From NCBI GenBank assembly GCA_030770535.1, contig JASVEC010000005.1:372001-436000 (forward strand): DNA of 64,000 bases, read 5' to 3'. How positions within the stretch are numbered: the stretch's first letter is position 1; every line of letters begins with the position of its first letter. Of this stretch, positions 21,945-33,354 are shown one piece after another. The stretch comes from Batkoa obscura. Taxonomy: Eukaryota > Entomophthoromycota > Entomophthoromycetes > Entomophthorales > Batkoaceae. The translations under genes and the position numbers were made by a program. Under the pieces are notes generated by a model. It saw only the letters and a program-made list of their open reading frames with translations. It ran no database searches and was not told where the DNA came from.

Positions 21945-24138
21945 TAGAAAATGGACAAAAAAACCAGAATGTAAAATTTCATCCTTAATTTTAACTAAGC
22001 TTTTATACTTACCAATATACACCTTATCATTATTGTACATAAAGATATTTTTTATCAGTACCAAGTTTAATATATTAGTATAAAATTCACAAAAGTATTA
22101 TTAAATGGGAATATACAAAAACATCAAAAATAATAAACAATAAATTTATTATTTTTTTTAATTTAATATAAACTAATTAAACTATTTTACTAGTTTAGAT
22201 TTTGCTTTTTAGATCTAAATTAAAAGTAGCTTATTTAATAAATGATATTGCTCTATGATCAATAAAATATAGAAGCTTCTATCAAAAAAATGGAACTTTC
22301 ACCTATATCCCGTTGGTTATATAATAGAAGAAAGATACATAAAGTATTATGTCACTACTTCCCAGAAAAAAACAAAACAATTAGATACCAAATGAACAAT
22401 ATATACCTTATAATAACAATATTTATGCATAAAGAGAATATCCTAATATTCAGCGGCCAATCTTAGAAACTAACTCAAAAATATGGATTTAATTGAAAAC
22501 TATGAAAATACCAATTGGCCGCCTTTGAGCATTTTATTTAATACAAACTGTAAAAGTAGTAGATTATTTTTAACTACAGATCAATTGATGGTAAGTTTAA
22601 AAATAAACATTTATTAATTTATCGCTTTAATCTATTCTAAAGCTTATAAATAAAATCTAATTATAGAAGCTGTTTACTTTTTAAGCTAATGAGTAGGGTG
22701 TCAGATAAATGGTAATAACAGTATTATAGCTCATTTAATACTATAGTGTAACTTATATTTTAGTTGTCATTTTCTGTAATATAGAATAGAGCCAATGTGA
22801 TTTTAAAGAAATACATTGTTGTTATTGAAGAGTGGTGCAGTAGTTAGTAAAAGTGAATTGCTTTTTTTTACATTAACAAATAGGTGTAACGTAATTTTAC
22901 TTGATTTACTTAAATAGGAAATTTGGCTTCTTACAATTCGCGAGGAAACAGGAACAATAATTAAAGTCTAGAAGAATTATTCACTCAATTAAAACCCTTG
23001 AAATAGCACTTGTATTATTGAATTGCAATTTGATCACTTATTGTATTCAAGTATAGAACATCGATTAATGATTCTCTTGGCACTATTTTGAAAGGAATAT
23101 TTATTTATGAATGTCGATTTTACTAATACTTTTGTATATTTATATAAAAATGAAGAGTTAGTAGACTTACTTTTAATTATTTTTAGTCATTCCCGTACCT
23201 AAAGTATAATATTTTATTAAAGTTTGTAAATAATAATGAATATTAATTCTTAAAGTGACTACTTGGTAATAGTTCTTATCGCATTTAATAAGGGATTGGC
23301 AGGAATTTTAAGCCAATGAAATAATTCAAAATTTAAACTAAGATAAAATTTAATTACAAAATATTTGAATATTTTGAAAAAGCTAATAATGATATTACAT
23401 TTTATACACAATAATGCTTATAGATTAATAAGTGTCTAATATATAACTTTAATTTATAATGATTTTTCAACCCAAATATTCTGTTCATGCAGTCACTTTC
23501 TGGAAAACGGTCAAACTATTAAGCTAGTTTAGAGCACTTTTATTAAATCTACAATTATGCACCTGGTACTTAACTTTTATATTCTTTAATATCAAATAAT
23601 ATTGCTTTGATACTATTAAAAATAACATTATAAACTTTTATAAGCTCTGGGTATACAAATTTGGTAAGAGCGCTTACAAATTGAGAAAGAAGGATAGAAT
23701 TTAAATTAAATATTTTAGCAGGTGATATAATTCTATACGTTGTATTGTAACCAATATTATTTATAATCACTGTTCTTAGATATAAGTAATTTTATTACAC
23801 TTGAATAAGGCTACTTTGGAATTATCTTGAATCAAGATCAATTTAAAAGGGAATTTTTATGTAGCGGTATACGAATCATAACAATGTTTGCTCTATATAC
23901 TTTACTTGGTACAGCGTTATAAAATGTAAGAAGGCATTTCAATTTAATTAAAGTAGCTGTTATTTATAATGTGAAATCACCAATAAATCTAAAGGGTTAT
24001 TTTTATCAAGTTTATTCCTCAACTCTGAAAGAACAATTTTAAAATGCTATTTCCGATTTTAGTTTAATAGAAACATATATAAATAAGAAATTGAATTTCA
24101 TTTTTTTAAAAATTTTAGAAAACTTGATTCATTTGAAA
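21945..24138. other. Gene-poor region with one possible exon
   Basis: A 36-codon ATG frame at 22483-22590 (starting MDLIENYENTNWPPLSILF) ends at a good donor (gtaagttt), but the next acceptor leads to a stop within five codons. It could be a remnant of a gene. The rest of these 2.2 kb shows nothing recognisable. Confidence 0.35.
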
Positions 24139-24951
24139 ATGGAATTTATAGGTTTCATTGATACTGTCTTGGACGCATTTATTATTAGCGAAGCGGCAAG
24201 AAGAGGTGAGATCAAAATGATGTCAAAGAGACCTAATGTAACGAGAAGGAACTCTATATATGATGGTATGACTATCATCTTTGACGAAACGATGACTGGT
24301 ATGAAGCGTTGGACTGATGGAAAGGTATGGGCACCATCAAAGTTATATAATGGATTTTTCCTTTATGAAGAAAAAATAGGCTCCCAAAGATCTAGTAAAG
24401 TGGGTAATAACCCATATACGCAATCTGAAGACAATAATCAAAATATGGATAGATGTCTATTAAAAAAAGTAATTACTGTGATAACCCCTGATCTTCATAC
24501 ACTCCATGTCATCAACTATTTTTACCATGACAGTCCAAAGGGACCGTATATAAAAAACAACTTACCTCGCCCTATGAATCTAAATTTATCATCTTTAGTT
24601 TCTATTATTGAAACTGCTAAAAAATACCAATATTACAAATGTTTTAGAACTAAATCGCGTGCTTGGAGAAGACTATACTACGCCCCAGAGGTAGAGTCTT
24701 CTGAGCAAGGCAAGCTTTCTCATTCTAGTGAACCCACGCCCAAAACAAATCCTTTTGGGGCAGTATTTATTGAAGATGGTGATTGTTTTTCCAAGAGCCA
24801 TTCTAAGGCTCTTTCTTTACCATCTGTTTCAAACATTTTTCAATACTCTGATTGCACGTTGCCTACGTCGCCGGTTAGTAGATATATGTTACCAAGGCAT
24901 AGCGAGAGCCAACGTCAGCTTTCTATTTTAGACAGATTTTCTTTTTTATAA
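24139..24951 (+). CDS. WOPR-domain (Gti1/Pac2) transcription regulator 1
   Basis: 270 residues from the ATG at 24139; the longer frame starts at a non-ATG codon. The N-terminal half matches the WOPR domain. Box a: GFIDTVLDAFIISEAARRGE, then VTRRNSIYDGMTIIFDE, then the diagnostic GMKRWTDGKVWAPSKLYNGF. Box b: LLKKVITVITPDLHTLHVIN followed by YF. The two boxes are joined by a short Asn/Ser-rich insert. The C-terminal third is Ser/Pro-rich and ends QLSILDRFSFL. Relatives in fungi (Gti1, Pac2, Wor1, Ryp1, Sge1) are DNA-binding switches of morphology and virulence. One of three diverged family members within 6 kb. Confidence 0.9.
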   Translation: MEFIGFIDTVLDAFIISEAARRGEIKMMSKRPNVTRRNSIYDGMTIIFDETMTGMKRWTDGKVWAPSKLYNGFFLYEEKIGSQRSSKVGNNPYTQSEDNNQNMDRCLLKKVITVITPDLHTLHVINYFYHDSPKGPYIKNNLPRPMNLNLSSLVSIIETAKKYQYYKCFRTKSRAWRRLYYAPEVESSEQGKLSHSSEPTPKTNPFGAVFIEDGDCFSKSHSKALSLPSVSNIFQYSDCTLPTSPVSRYMLPRHSESQRQLSILDRFSFL

Positions 24952-26799
24952 GTTTAGAACTTTAATTTATATATTATCCTTTGACTCGAAGTCAATATTA
25001 TTATTAATAAATGTATCATTTTTAAAAATATCCTTTGAATACTTTGATATCAGCTTTTAATTATGAAGTTTTTACTTTTAATCGAAACAATCATCGTTAA
25101 TATCATTATTACTATATAGAAGCATACGGTTAAAGCAAGGACGGATAAATACCTTGTGATCTACCATCCAAGCCTACTGCGGTAAAATTATCACCAAAAT
25201 AGTAATTTAAGTAGTAAATTCAATCCCCTTTGAGCACAGCCAATACTATAGGAACATTTGGAATCTCATAGTTGGTTTATGCATTCTGTTGAAAATTTCA
25301 AATTTTTTGTAATTATTAAATTATCAATCACATTCAAAGAATTATTTGTAAATTTACAAAGACATTCTTTTACTATAATAGGGATGTTTGGCATTTTGTG
25401 TCTACCATAAAAAAGTTAAGGAAATTCTCGAAAGGGAGCTTTATGGTAAAGAATCATCAATGTAGGTGACGAAGTAAAGGTACTAAATTTGACTAATGTA
25501 AAAGTGTAGAAACATAAGAGTTAACCTTTTAACAGGATCAAAGCATCTGCTGTAAATTACTATTTTACTTAATATGATTAGAAAATTATGAGTGAATTCT
25601 AAAGATTAAACATTTACCCAATGACCATATATAGTAATGTGATATTGATGATATATTAAATTATTGTTTCTTCATTAACATATATAAATTAATAAGGTAA
25701 ATTTCAGCATTTCGCTTCTATTATTAAGGTTAACAAAATGAAGTGTATTAGCTATATTTTTGCTGATTTATTCTTTATTAAAGCTGTTCAAGGATTCCAA
25801 ACCCTTTAATTGGTATAAATAAGTATTTAGTGCCATATAATTATAATTATCGATACGATTAAGATGAAAGGCTCTATCTTAGAACTTTATGAATAAATGA
25901 CTTTAAATATAGTATTATTATTCGCAATTAATTTGACAACATTTTTTAGTTTGATTTGCAATTACTTTATGAATTATGTAAGTTTTAATATATTTGATCA
26001 TGATAAACTATTAATTTAGATTAATTTCAATTGAGTTCATTAAGTTCAATATAAATATGAACTATTTTGAAAAAAACATCGGAAGGATATTGCAACTCTG
26101 AGGTAGTTTATTACTAGAAGAAAAAATTATTGTGAGTAATAGAAAATAGGTATGGGGTTTAAAGGATCACAGGAGCTAGGGAATCAAAAGGAATCAAAAT
26201 CCAGGGACTGATCAAAATTTAATGTGCTATTTTTGTTAAAGGGCAACCTGTGTTGAGCGGGTGTATATTCCGTTTTATACAGATTGACTCATAAATGAAA
26301 TATAAAATTAAAAGGTTGACTAATAATGTTAGCTTGTTCGCTTAGTTCATAAATTAAATTATATTAGTAATTTAAAATTCAAAGTTTAAAAGGCTTTGCA
26401 TTATTACTTTGTTAATTGAGGGATACAACAGTTGCAGCTCTTTTGCGATCTAATCAATGGGTCATTTGTATAAAAAAATGATGCTTAAATTCGGCTAAAA
26501 TATAAAAACCAAGCTTCAAAAAATAGCCACATAAATAACTTGTTAAAAATTAAAGCTAACAAAGTTTTAAAGGAGTTACAACAGCTGTATTCCTTCATTT
26601 GTCCACTAATCATTTAAACTTTTAAATTACTTTTATTCGCATTATTTAATTTCCCAAAGTTTGGCTTAAATTCAAAGCACTTGAATATAATATCATTAAG
26701 CCAAGTATTAGGAATTAGATAATGAAGCCTTTTTATCTGTCATATGTATATAAAGGAGATAGGTATTTTTTGTTATTTTATATGATAATGTTAAAGTAG
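24952..26799. other. Gene-free region with a possible gene remnant
   Basis: On the minus strand around 25140-25270 a short stretch reads like protein (for example YYFGDNFTAVGLDGRSQGIY) with a stop codon between two pieces. I cannot name a family. The remaining DNA shows nothing. Confidence 0.3.
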
Positions 26800-27342
26800 A
26801 TGAACAAAACTAAAGAAAAACTATATATTCCTAGTATAACTGAAGCTCTAATATTATTAGAGGCAAGCAGAAGAAATTTATTTCCAATAGAAAAAAATAG
26901 ACTGAGCGTAATAGAAAGGGATAACATAACTTCTGGATCTGTGTTTATTTATAACGAAGACGAAAGTGGTATTAAAAGGTGGTCAGATGGTAAAACGTGG
27001 TCTTCATCTAAGCTAAAAAAAGGATTTTTTCAATACCAACAATTGAATGGAAATAGGAAGTTAACTAAAAAGGCTATTACAGTAACCGCGCCAGATGAGA
27101 ATTTGTATCATATAATAAATTATATAGATAAAGATGACATAGCCTCATTCAAATTTAAAATACCCTCGCAATGTGATTTTCCTGATATTGATTCAATCAA
27201 AGGTGCTATAACAGACTATAAGTTTAAAACTTCTTTCAGGAATAAAAAGCTCTCTAAATCCCATTCGAGACATGTAGAGCATTCTTTAAATTCAGAAGAT
27301 AAAAGGCAACTGAATTTGATTAATTGTTATATAAAGTTATGA
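26800..27342 (+). CDS. WOPR-domain regulator 2, short form
   Basis: 180 residues, single exon, ATG start. Box a: ITEALILLEASRRNLFPIEK, RLSVIERDNITSGSVFIYNE and GIKRWSDGKTWSSSKLKKGF. Box b: LTKKAITVTAPDENLYHIIN. It keeps the SGSVFIYNEDESGIKRWSDG block of the classic Gti1/Pac2 proteins more closely than its two neighbours do. The C-terminal extension is only about 70 residues, basic and Ser-rich, ending RQLNLINCYIKL, which resembles the end of regulator 1 (RQLSILDRFSFL); this supports common descent by local duplication. Likely a nuclear DNA-binding protein. Confidence 0.88.
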   Translation: MNKTKEKLYIPSITEALILLEASRRNLFPIEKNRLSVIERDNITSGSVFIYNEDESGIKRWSDGKTWSSSKLKKGFFQYQQLNGNRKLTKKAITVTAPDENLYHIINYIDKDDIASFKFKIPSQCDFPDIDSIKGAITDYKFKTSFRNKKLSKSHSRHVEHSLNSEDKRQLNLINCYIKL

Positions 27343-29031
27343 TGTACATATATAGAGATAGACCTAGATGTGGGTATTTTGTTTCTGGTTTTTTGTTATT
27401 AAGTTTAATAAAGTAGACAGTAAATTCAAATTCTAACATGATTTTTTTCAAATCCACGTTAAAGTGTTTTGAAAAATTGGGTTATAAAAGCTATCTTCTC
27501 ATTAAAATGATTATCTTTATTATTCAAAAATAATCAATAAAAAATGAACTACAACCCAGTATGGTTGTGGGGCTTTGCGTTGTACCAAAAAAAACTAGCA
27601 ATTTTACAAGGAAATGTTAATACAACCTATTCAAAACTAACTTTTACACTAGTTATCTTAGTCTTAATATTGCTTATAAAAGGCGTTATATAAATAGTAT
27701 AGTAGTCATTATTAGATAGGCTCTTAAATATTGGAACTTCACTAAGTAAACAAAGTGCTAGTTGCAGCAAAAGGTGGTTTTTGTGTCTAAAAACAATAAC
27801 TACTTTAAGTTAAAAAAATATTTGATATAATAATTTTATACTTTTACAATATGAATTCGGCCAGAAAAAGCTCAGGGTTTATAGTCCTACCTAGTGTAAA
27901 TATCAATACTTCTACATAAACTTATTCGATCTCACCCATTTATTATGTAAAATCCTATATTACGTTCAAATAAACAGTTTCTAATAGTTAGGTTGCTTTC
28001 ATATTAAACTAACAGGATGTTATATACCGATAGATCAATAGTTATCTATGTATAACTTACACACAAATTTTAATTGTAAATAGTGTTTGCCCATTTTCAT
28101 GATAAACAAATCCCCACGAATTCAAATTACGTCAGTAACATAAAAACCACCTTTTTCTGATCTTTCATTATATTTGTGCCAATAATTGGAAATGATAGGT
28201 GTGTGGTAGTATAAACAAAAAATGAAGGCGCAGATTTTAATATAAGCAATGTTACTAAAAAACAGTAATTACTTTTAAGCAAATTATGCCCAATTTCAAC
28301 AAAAAACTCAGGCAATTAAAGCAGTTCTCAGAGTAAAGCTTAAAGAAGTGAACATTTAAGACAGCAAACGTCAAAATAATTGAAATTTAGTAAAAAACAA
28401 GCTAAAAATTATATAACTTTATCAAAGTTTTGATCCATACATTGACTAATTCTTTTTCTTTATTGCTACAGATTATGATGAGAAGTGTAAAAAAGGGCAT
28501 AATTATTAAGTTAATTTAAAAAGCTGATTTAATCTTTTTAAAACTCAGCGTTTTTTATATTAAAACTTTAAAAAGTCAAATGAAATAACTATATTTAAAT
28601 GTAATTTATACCATTTTTGTAAATTTAAATATAAACAAGCCTCTTTTATTGGTTACTCTTCGTGGTATCAAAATCTCCTTTCTTTATACTGTCAATTGAA
28701 CATTTGAAAGCATGATGTTTCAAAGGTACCCCAAGAAAATCATAAACACCCAATATTAAATTTAGTTTTTAACAATGCATGTGGAATGAAGGGAAATTAT
28801 AACCCGCTATTAAAATACTAATAAATAATAGAGATTTACTACGTCATAAAAAAAGAATAAAAAAAGAAAGGGGTTTAGGTCAATATGAGTAGTAGAACTA
28901 GGGGTTATTTCAGGGATCCTATAAACCAGTACTTATTAATTTCGCATTATCATTAACAAAGCTATTAGCTACTTACTAATGATATTTATTTATATTTGTA
29001 ATCTATTAATTAATCAATAGTATAGTTTATA
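27343..29031. other. Gene-free AT-rich region
   Basis: No convincing coding frame. The 62-codon minus-strand frame at 28127-28315 is hydrophobic but has no family features and is not called. Confidence 0.45.
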
Positions 29032-29136
29032 TATGAGGATGTTTTTTTTGGTTTCATTATTTTTTCCATTTTTTAAGCACTATTTGAGCGGAAAAATCAT
29101 TAGTAAAATTCTTAAACAAAAAAATACATCCCCATA
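29032..29136 (+). mobile_element. MITE copy D
   Basis: Forward copy: starts tatgaggatgttttttttgg, ends tacatccccata, TA on both sides. It lies only 51 bp beyond the stop codon of WOPR gene 3. Confidence 0.88.
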
Positions 29137-29187
29137 TGTTAAAAACTAAATTTAATAATAAATGTATATATAAACTTTAATTTTACA

Positions 29188-29823
29188 CTATGAGTTAAAT
29201 TTAGACAATTGAATTTGATCAAAAGAAAGTCTTCTTGGATTGTAGGCAATTTTAGTAAATGTGAGCAGCTCATTAATCGAAGGCAAAGGACTTGAGCACG
29301 AGTTATATGACGAAACTGAAGAAATTACAGGAGGATCCAAATTAATCATTGTCCCATTTAATTTGATTAATTTGCCATAATATTTTGATTTAGTACGATA
29401 ATCTTTAATATAAGAAAAATGGTCAACTAGAGAGTAGACATTTGAACTAAAGTTGAATTGAGAAGGGATCAATAGCTTTTGGGTTGAATTCAAATAAAAA
29501 TAATTAATGATGCCAATCACATCATCTTTATAATATACTTTGATACATTTTTTACATAATACATCATTCAAAATGTAATTTAGCTCTTTCTTTTCTTTTT
29601 TTTCATAGTAAATAAAAAAGCCATCTCGAAATGTGGATGCGCTCCATTTCTTATTATCCGTCCAACGAGTTATTTTACTATCCTTTAAAGAAAATATAAT
29701 AGTTTTTCCATGGTAAATGGAATCTTTGTTACGCCCTTGGGTTAATGGCACGACGTTATTGACGCTTGCAGATGCTAATAATATAGCTTCATTAATATTG
29801 GGAATATAACCTTTAAATTCCAT
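29188..29823 (-). CDS. WOPR-domain regulator 3, most diverged
   Basis: 211 residues, single exon, ATG start. Box a: GYIPNINEAILLASASVNNV, NKDSIYHGKTIIFSLKDS and ITRWTDNKKWSASTFRDGFF. Box b: LCKKCIKVYYKDDVIGIINY. Several positions usually fixed in the family are changed: the Arg of EAxRR is missing and GMRRWTDG reads KITRWTDN. That suggests relaxed constraint or a new binding preference. The C-terminal part is Ser-rich (ISSVSSYNSCSSPLPSINEL) and ends with RRLSFDQIQLSKF. Opposite strand to the other two. Confidence 0.85.
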   Translation of the reverse strand: MEFKGYIPNINEAILLASASVNNVVPLTQGRNKDSIYHGKTIIFSLKDSKITRWTDNKKWSASTFRDGFFIYYEKKEKKELNYILNDVLCKKCIKVYYKDDVIGIINYFYLNSTQKLLIPSQFNFSSNVYSLVDHFSYIKDYRTKSKYYGKLIKLNGTMINLDPPVISSVSSYNSCSSPLPSINELLTFTKIAYNPRRLSFDQIQLSKFNS

Positions 29824-32800
29824 TTTTTTCTAAGAGATATTGTTTTTTTGATGGTTTCTTTGCCACTTTCTATGTTATTTATACCTCAGCTATCAGCCTA
29901 AATACCCTTACTTAAAGTTACAACTTTTTCTTCTAGATTTGATGGACGTTTTATGGGGTACACATAGCTCCCTTTTTTTTGGTAATTTAATTAACTAACT
30001 TCCATTGCAGTTACAGCTTAACTAAAAGCTAAATAAAAGTTATTAAATTTTCAAATTTATGTGCATAGCTAATTTACTTTAAAAATCCAAAAACTTAATC
30101 TCTTTAATTTTATCTTTATATCTAATAATGTTTACCCTAATCACTCAGGATGGCTTAAAAAGCTTCATCAGATAACATTTTGAACCAATTTTATATTTTA
30201 TATCTTAATTAATACATTAAGATAAATCTTGTGAAAAGGATAGAAAACGATAAATAGAAATTTCAGTCTACCTTCACTCTCCAAAGAATAATTAATGATA
30301 GTACTATTATTAGTACACAGCTTATTAAAAGCTATACTATAAGAAGAAAAAAATAAATTAATTAACCTACTTTTATTAAACATTAAAAAAGACAAACATA
30401 TATATAAGAAGCATATATTCAACTAAGTCTTTTAATAAATCTTTTTATACCCACTTTACTTGCATTTAAATTAATAAAAAGTAAGCACTAATTAAGAAAA
30501 AAAATTGTTTTTCTTAAGTTGACAACTTCATGGATAATTAAACAAACGATTAGGGGGTTAGTATACTATTACAGTCACATTATCTAATATTCTGTTCAAA
30601 GTAAGCCGAAAATAGTCGCTATTTTTTATTTTTATAAAATATTAAAATATGATAAATAGATTATTAGAAAATGTAAATGATTTCAAATTATTATTCTCTT
30701 TTTTGATTAACTGTGATTTCTTCTAGGTTCTTAAAAAGTGAACTAAATAAAAATTTCTAATTGAAGAATACGGGATAGAAATTAAAAAGCAAAGCATATA
30801 CTATTATAGTATGTTCTTCTCACAATCTTGTTGCTTGGAATTAGTTATTAAATAAAACACTTTTTATCCTTTATATTAAAATAAACCATCTTATCTGAAG
30901 AATACTATAGTTTATTTTTTTTAAAAAGCCAAGACCAAACAGCTTGTGGTTACTTTATTAATGAAGGAGAATAAATCTCAAGCAATTAGGGGGCACAAAA
31001 GGGGCAGAAGAGGAGCCCTTGAGCTCAGAAAGAATCTTAAATTTAACCGAAGAAGGAAATAAGAGAAGAGATGAATGGTACATCCTATTTTTTTAAAACT
31101 TTTATAAGTTAAAGAAAAATACAGGACTATTCCTCTACAATTGAGTGTCTCACCTATTTTTTGTAATTCTAAGCTATTGTCCCCGATAATCTTAGTGGGG
31201 AACTATGTCACAGTTTAGCCATGTAAGTCTAAAGGTTGGCTAAAATATAGCATTAAGGATTGAAAAATGGGCTGAAATTGGGATAAGATATAAAGGGTTA
31301 GAGATTTGTTTAAATGGTAATTTAAGATCTCAAATTCATTAAAAAATTATCAGTACTCTTTAGTTAGTATTTACAGGGGCGAAAGTATGTTTATAATCCA
31401 TCATAGATTTAGTATAGCTTTAATAATAAAAGTCTAAGGAGTTTAGAAATTGGCAACAATTATCTAGATGCACCATGAAATAGATTGGTATCTTTAAATG
31501 ATTAAACTTATATCTAAAGCTTAAAGTTATTGCCATATAAAGCTAAACCTGCTCTGAATAAACTTTCTACAGAAAAAAATTTACAAAACAGAAAATTTTA
31601 TATATCCAAAAAAGCGTGTTTGTTATTGTTTTGTACTTTATACTAATAAGCTCCATGATATTAATGAAAAAATCTATTTGCGTGGATAAGCTCAATTTTT
31701 ATATAATAAGGATTTGATTTATTAATTTTATAAAGGAATGTTCTTTTGAGTGGAAACTAGTATTGATTTGAAATTACTTTGAATGTATGCTAACTAAAAT
31801 ATTGTTAATTTCAACTATTTTATTATTATTTTTAATATAATAAAGGGGTAAATAAGGTATTATTTAAACTAAGTTAACTGTTGTATAAATTTTTGTATCT
31901 TAATGTATATTTTTTTGTGTTTATTTTAACTCAAAAAACTATCATAAACATTGCATTCACCCTGTGTTTCAGATTGTCATAAAAATTGGTAACGTCAATG
32001 GAAAAAAGGCAGACGTTCCATGAGCTGCTGGAGCACTATTGTGATAATAACTAGATAATGTAGAGTAGTAGTTATTTTTACATTATTTAATTTAATAAAG
32101 GAATTGGTAGATTGATTCTTTTTTTCAATCAAAACTTTTACTTATATGATGAGTTAACTTTTGTTTTTAATAAAAATAGAAACTATAAACTAATCAAAAT
32201 CTCACTTGACGTTTTCAACCTACCACGTTTATCTCAAAAAATGAAATTCGAACAAACTAAAGTTATATCATCAACAATAAATATAAAAAATTAAAACATG
32301 AAAATTTATAATAAAAAATATTTAATTTTCATCATAACTAAATTTAATTTCAACAGAAATTAATGTTATTAAAATAATTCTATTATTATAAACATACAGT
32401 AATAAACATTGGAAACGTTGAATTATACAAAATCAATTTTATCATGTTTAAAAGCCTAATAGCTTTTACTATAATATTTGCATTCTGTTAATTTTCATTT
32501 TTGTTGCTATTTCAATTTAGACATCGTTTAACTATTTAGGTTATAATTACAAGATAATATTTAAATGGAACAATAATTACAAAGTCTGGATTGAAATTCT
32601 ATTTTTTAGCCTACTTGTAAGAATAAGCAGTAATATTAGTATCAAAAAAAGGAAATTCAAAAAATTCTCTTACTTACGTCCAACATTAAACCACTTGGGA
32701 GTCTAATTCCTTTAAAATATAAAACAAAAGAAAGTTAAATATTAATATGTATCGTTCATTTGAGCTTGAGAACCAATCCTCACATTAGCTCACAAGTTCA

Positions 32801-33062
32801 AATCCCTGTTATAAAGGAATAAATGTCAGATTTTCCGCTTTTCTGGAACCATAATATACTCTAGCCACTATATTTTTAGATTTATTGAATTGTTAATAAA
32901 TATAACTATCAATAGTTTTAGTTTCTATAAAAAGTTTTAAAACTAGAACTGATTTGAATAATGTATTTAAATAGTAAAACGTAGTTTGAGCTTAAATAAA
33001 ATTAGCATATACATAAACCATTTCTAATTTATAAATATTTATACAAGTGTATTCAATATGAG
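29824..33062. other. Gene-free AT-rich region, 3.2 kb
   Basis: Largest gene-free stretch in the window. Frames at 30198-30422 and 32112-32294 have random-like composition and are not called. The part near 32208-32250 has a diverged direct copy at about 35247-35290 (shared cacgttyatctcaa core), so old repeats are present. Confidence 0.45.
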
Positions 33063-33163
33063 TATAAGAGCGTCTTTTTTGTTTAAGAAATTTGTTAACA
33101 GTTTTTCCATTCAATAGCGTTTAAAAAATGGAAAAGTGATGGAACTCAAAAACATCCCACATA
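33063..33163 (-). mobile_element. MITE copy E, diverged
   Basis: Reverse-oriented copy with weathered ends (tataagagcgtc ... acatcccacata); the core tcaatagcgtttaaaaaatgg is still clear. TA on both sides. It is the most diverged of the nine copies and so probably the oldest. Confidence 0.75.
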
Positions 33164-33354
33164 TGCTTTCAAAATAGGGTTTAGATTCGAATAAATAAAA
33201 ACTTGTTTTCGTAAAATGTGGTATGAGCATAAGGCAAGCTTATATCCCTTAAAAGAGCACCACTGTAATCTATCACAAATATAAGAATAAAAAGATATAA
33301 AAACTTGAGTTTCAATTTAAAAACTATATAAAGTTAATTAGCATTATTTTGAAA
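33164..33354. promoter_or_regulatory. Probable promoter of the UDP-glycosyltransferase gene
   Basis: About 190 bp between MITE copy E and the start codon, AT-rich with several TATA-like runs; no specific site can be named. Confidence 0.35.

Noticed and set aside
21820-22083. 87-codon open frame
   Set aside because: Created by MITE copy C plus flanking AT-rich DNA.
32755-32825. tRNA-like stretch with agttcaaatccc (B-box-like)
   Set aside because: No acceptor or T stem pairs properly; at most a decayed tRNA or SINE piece.
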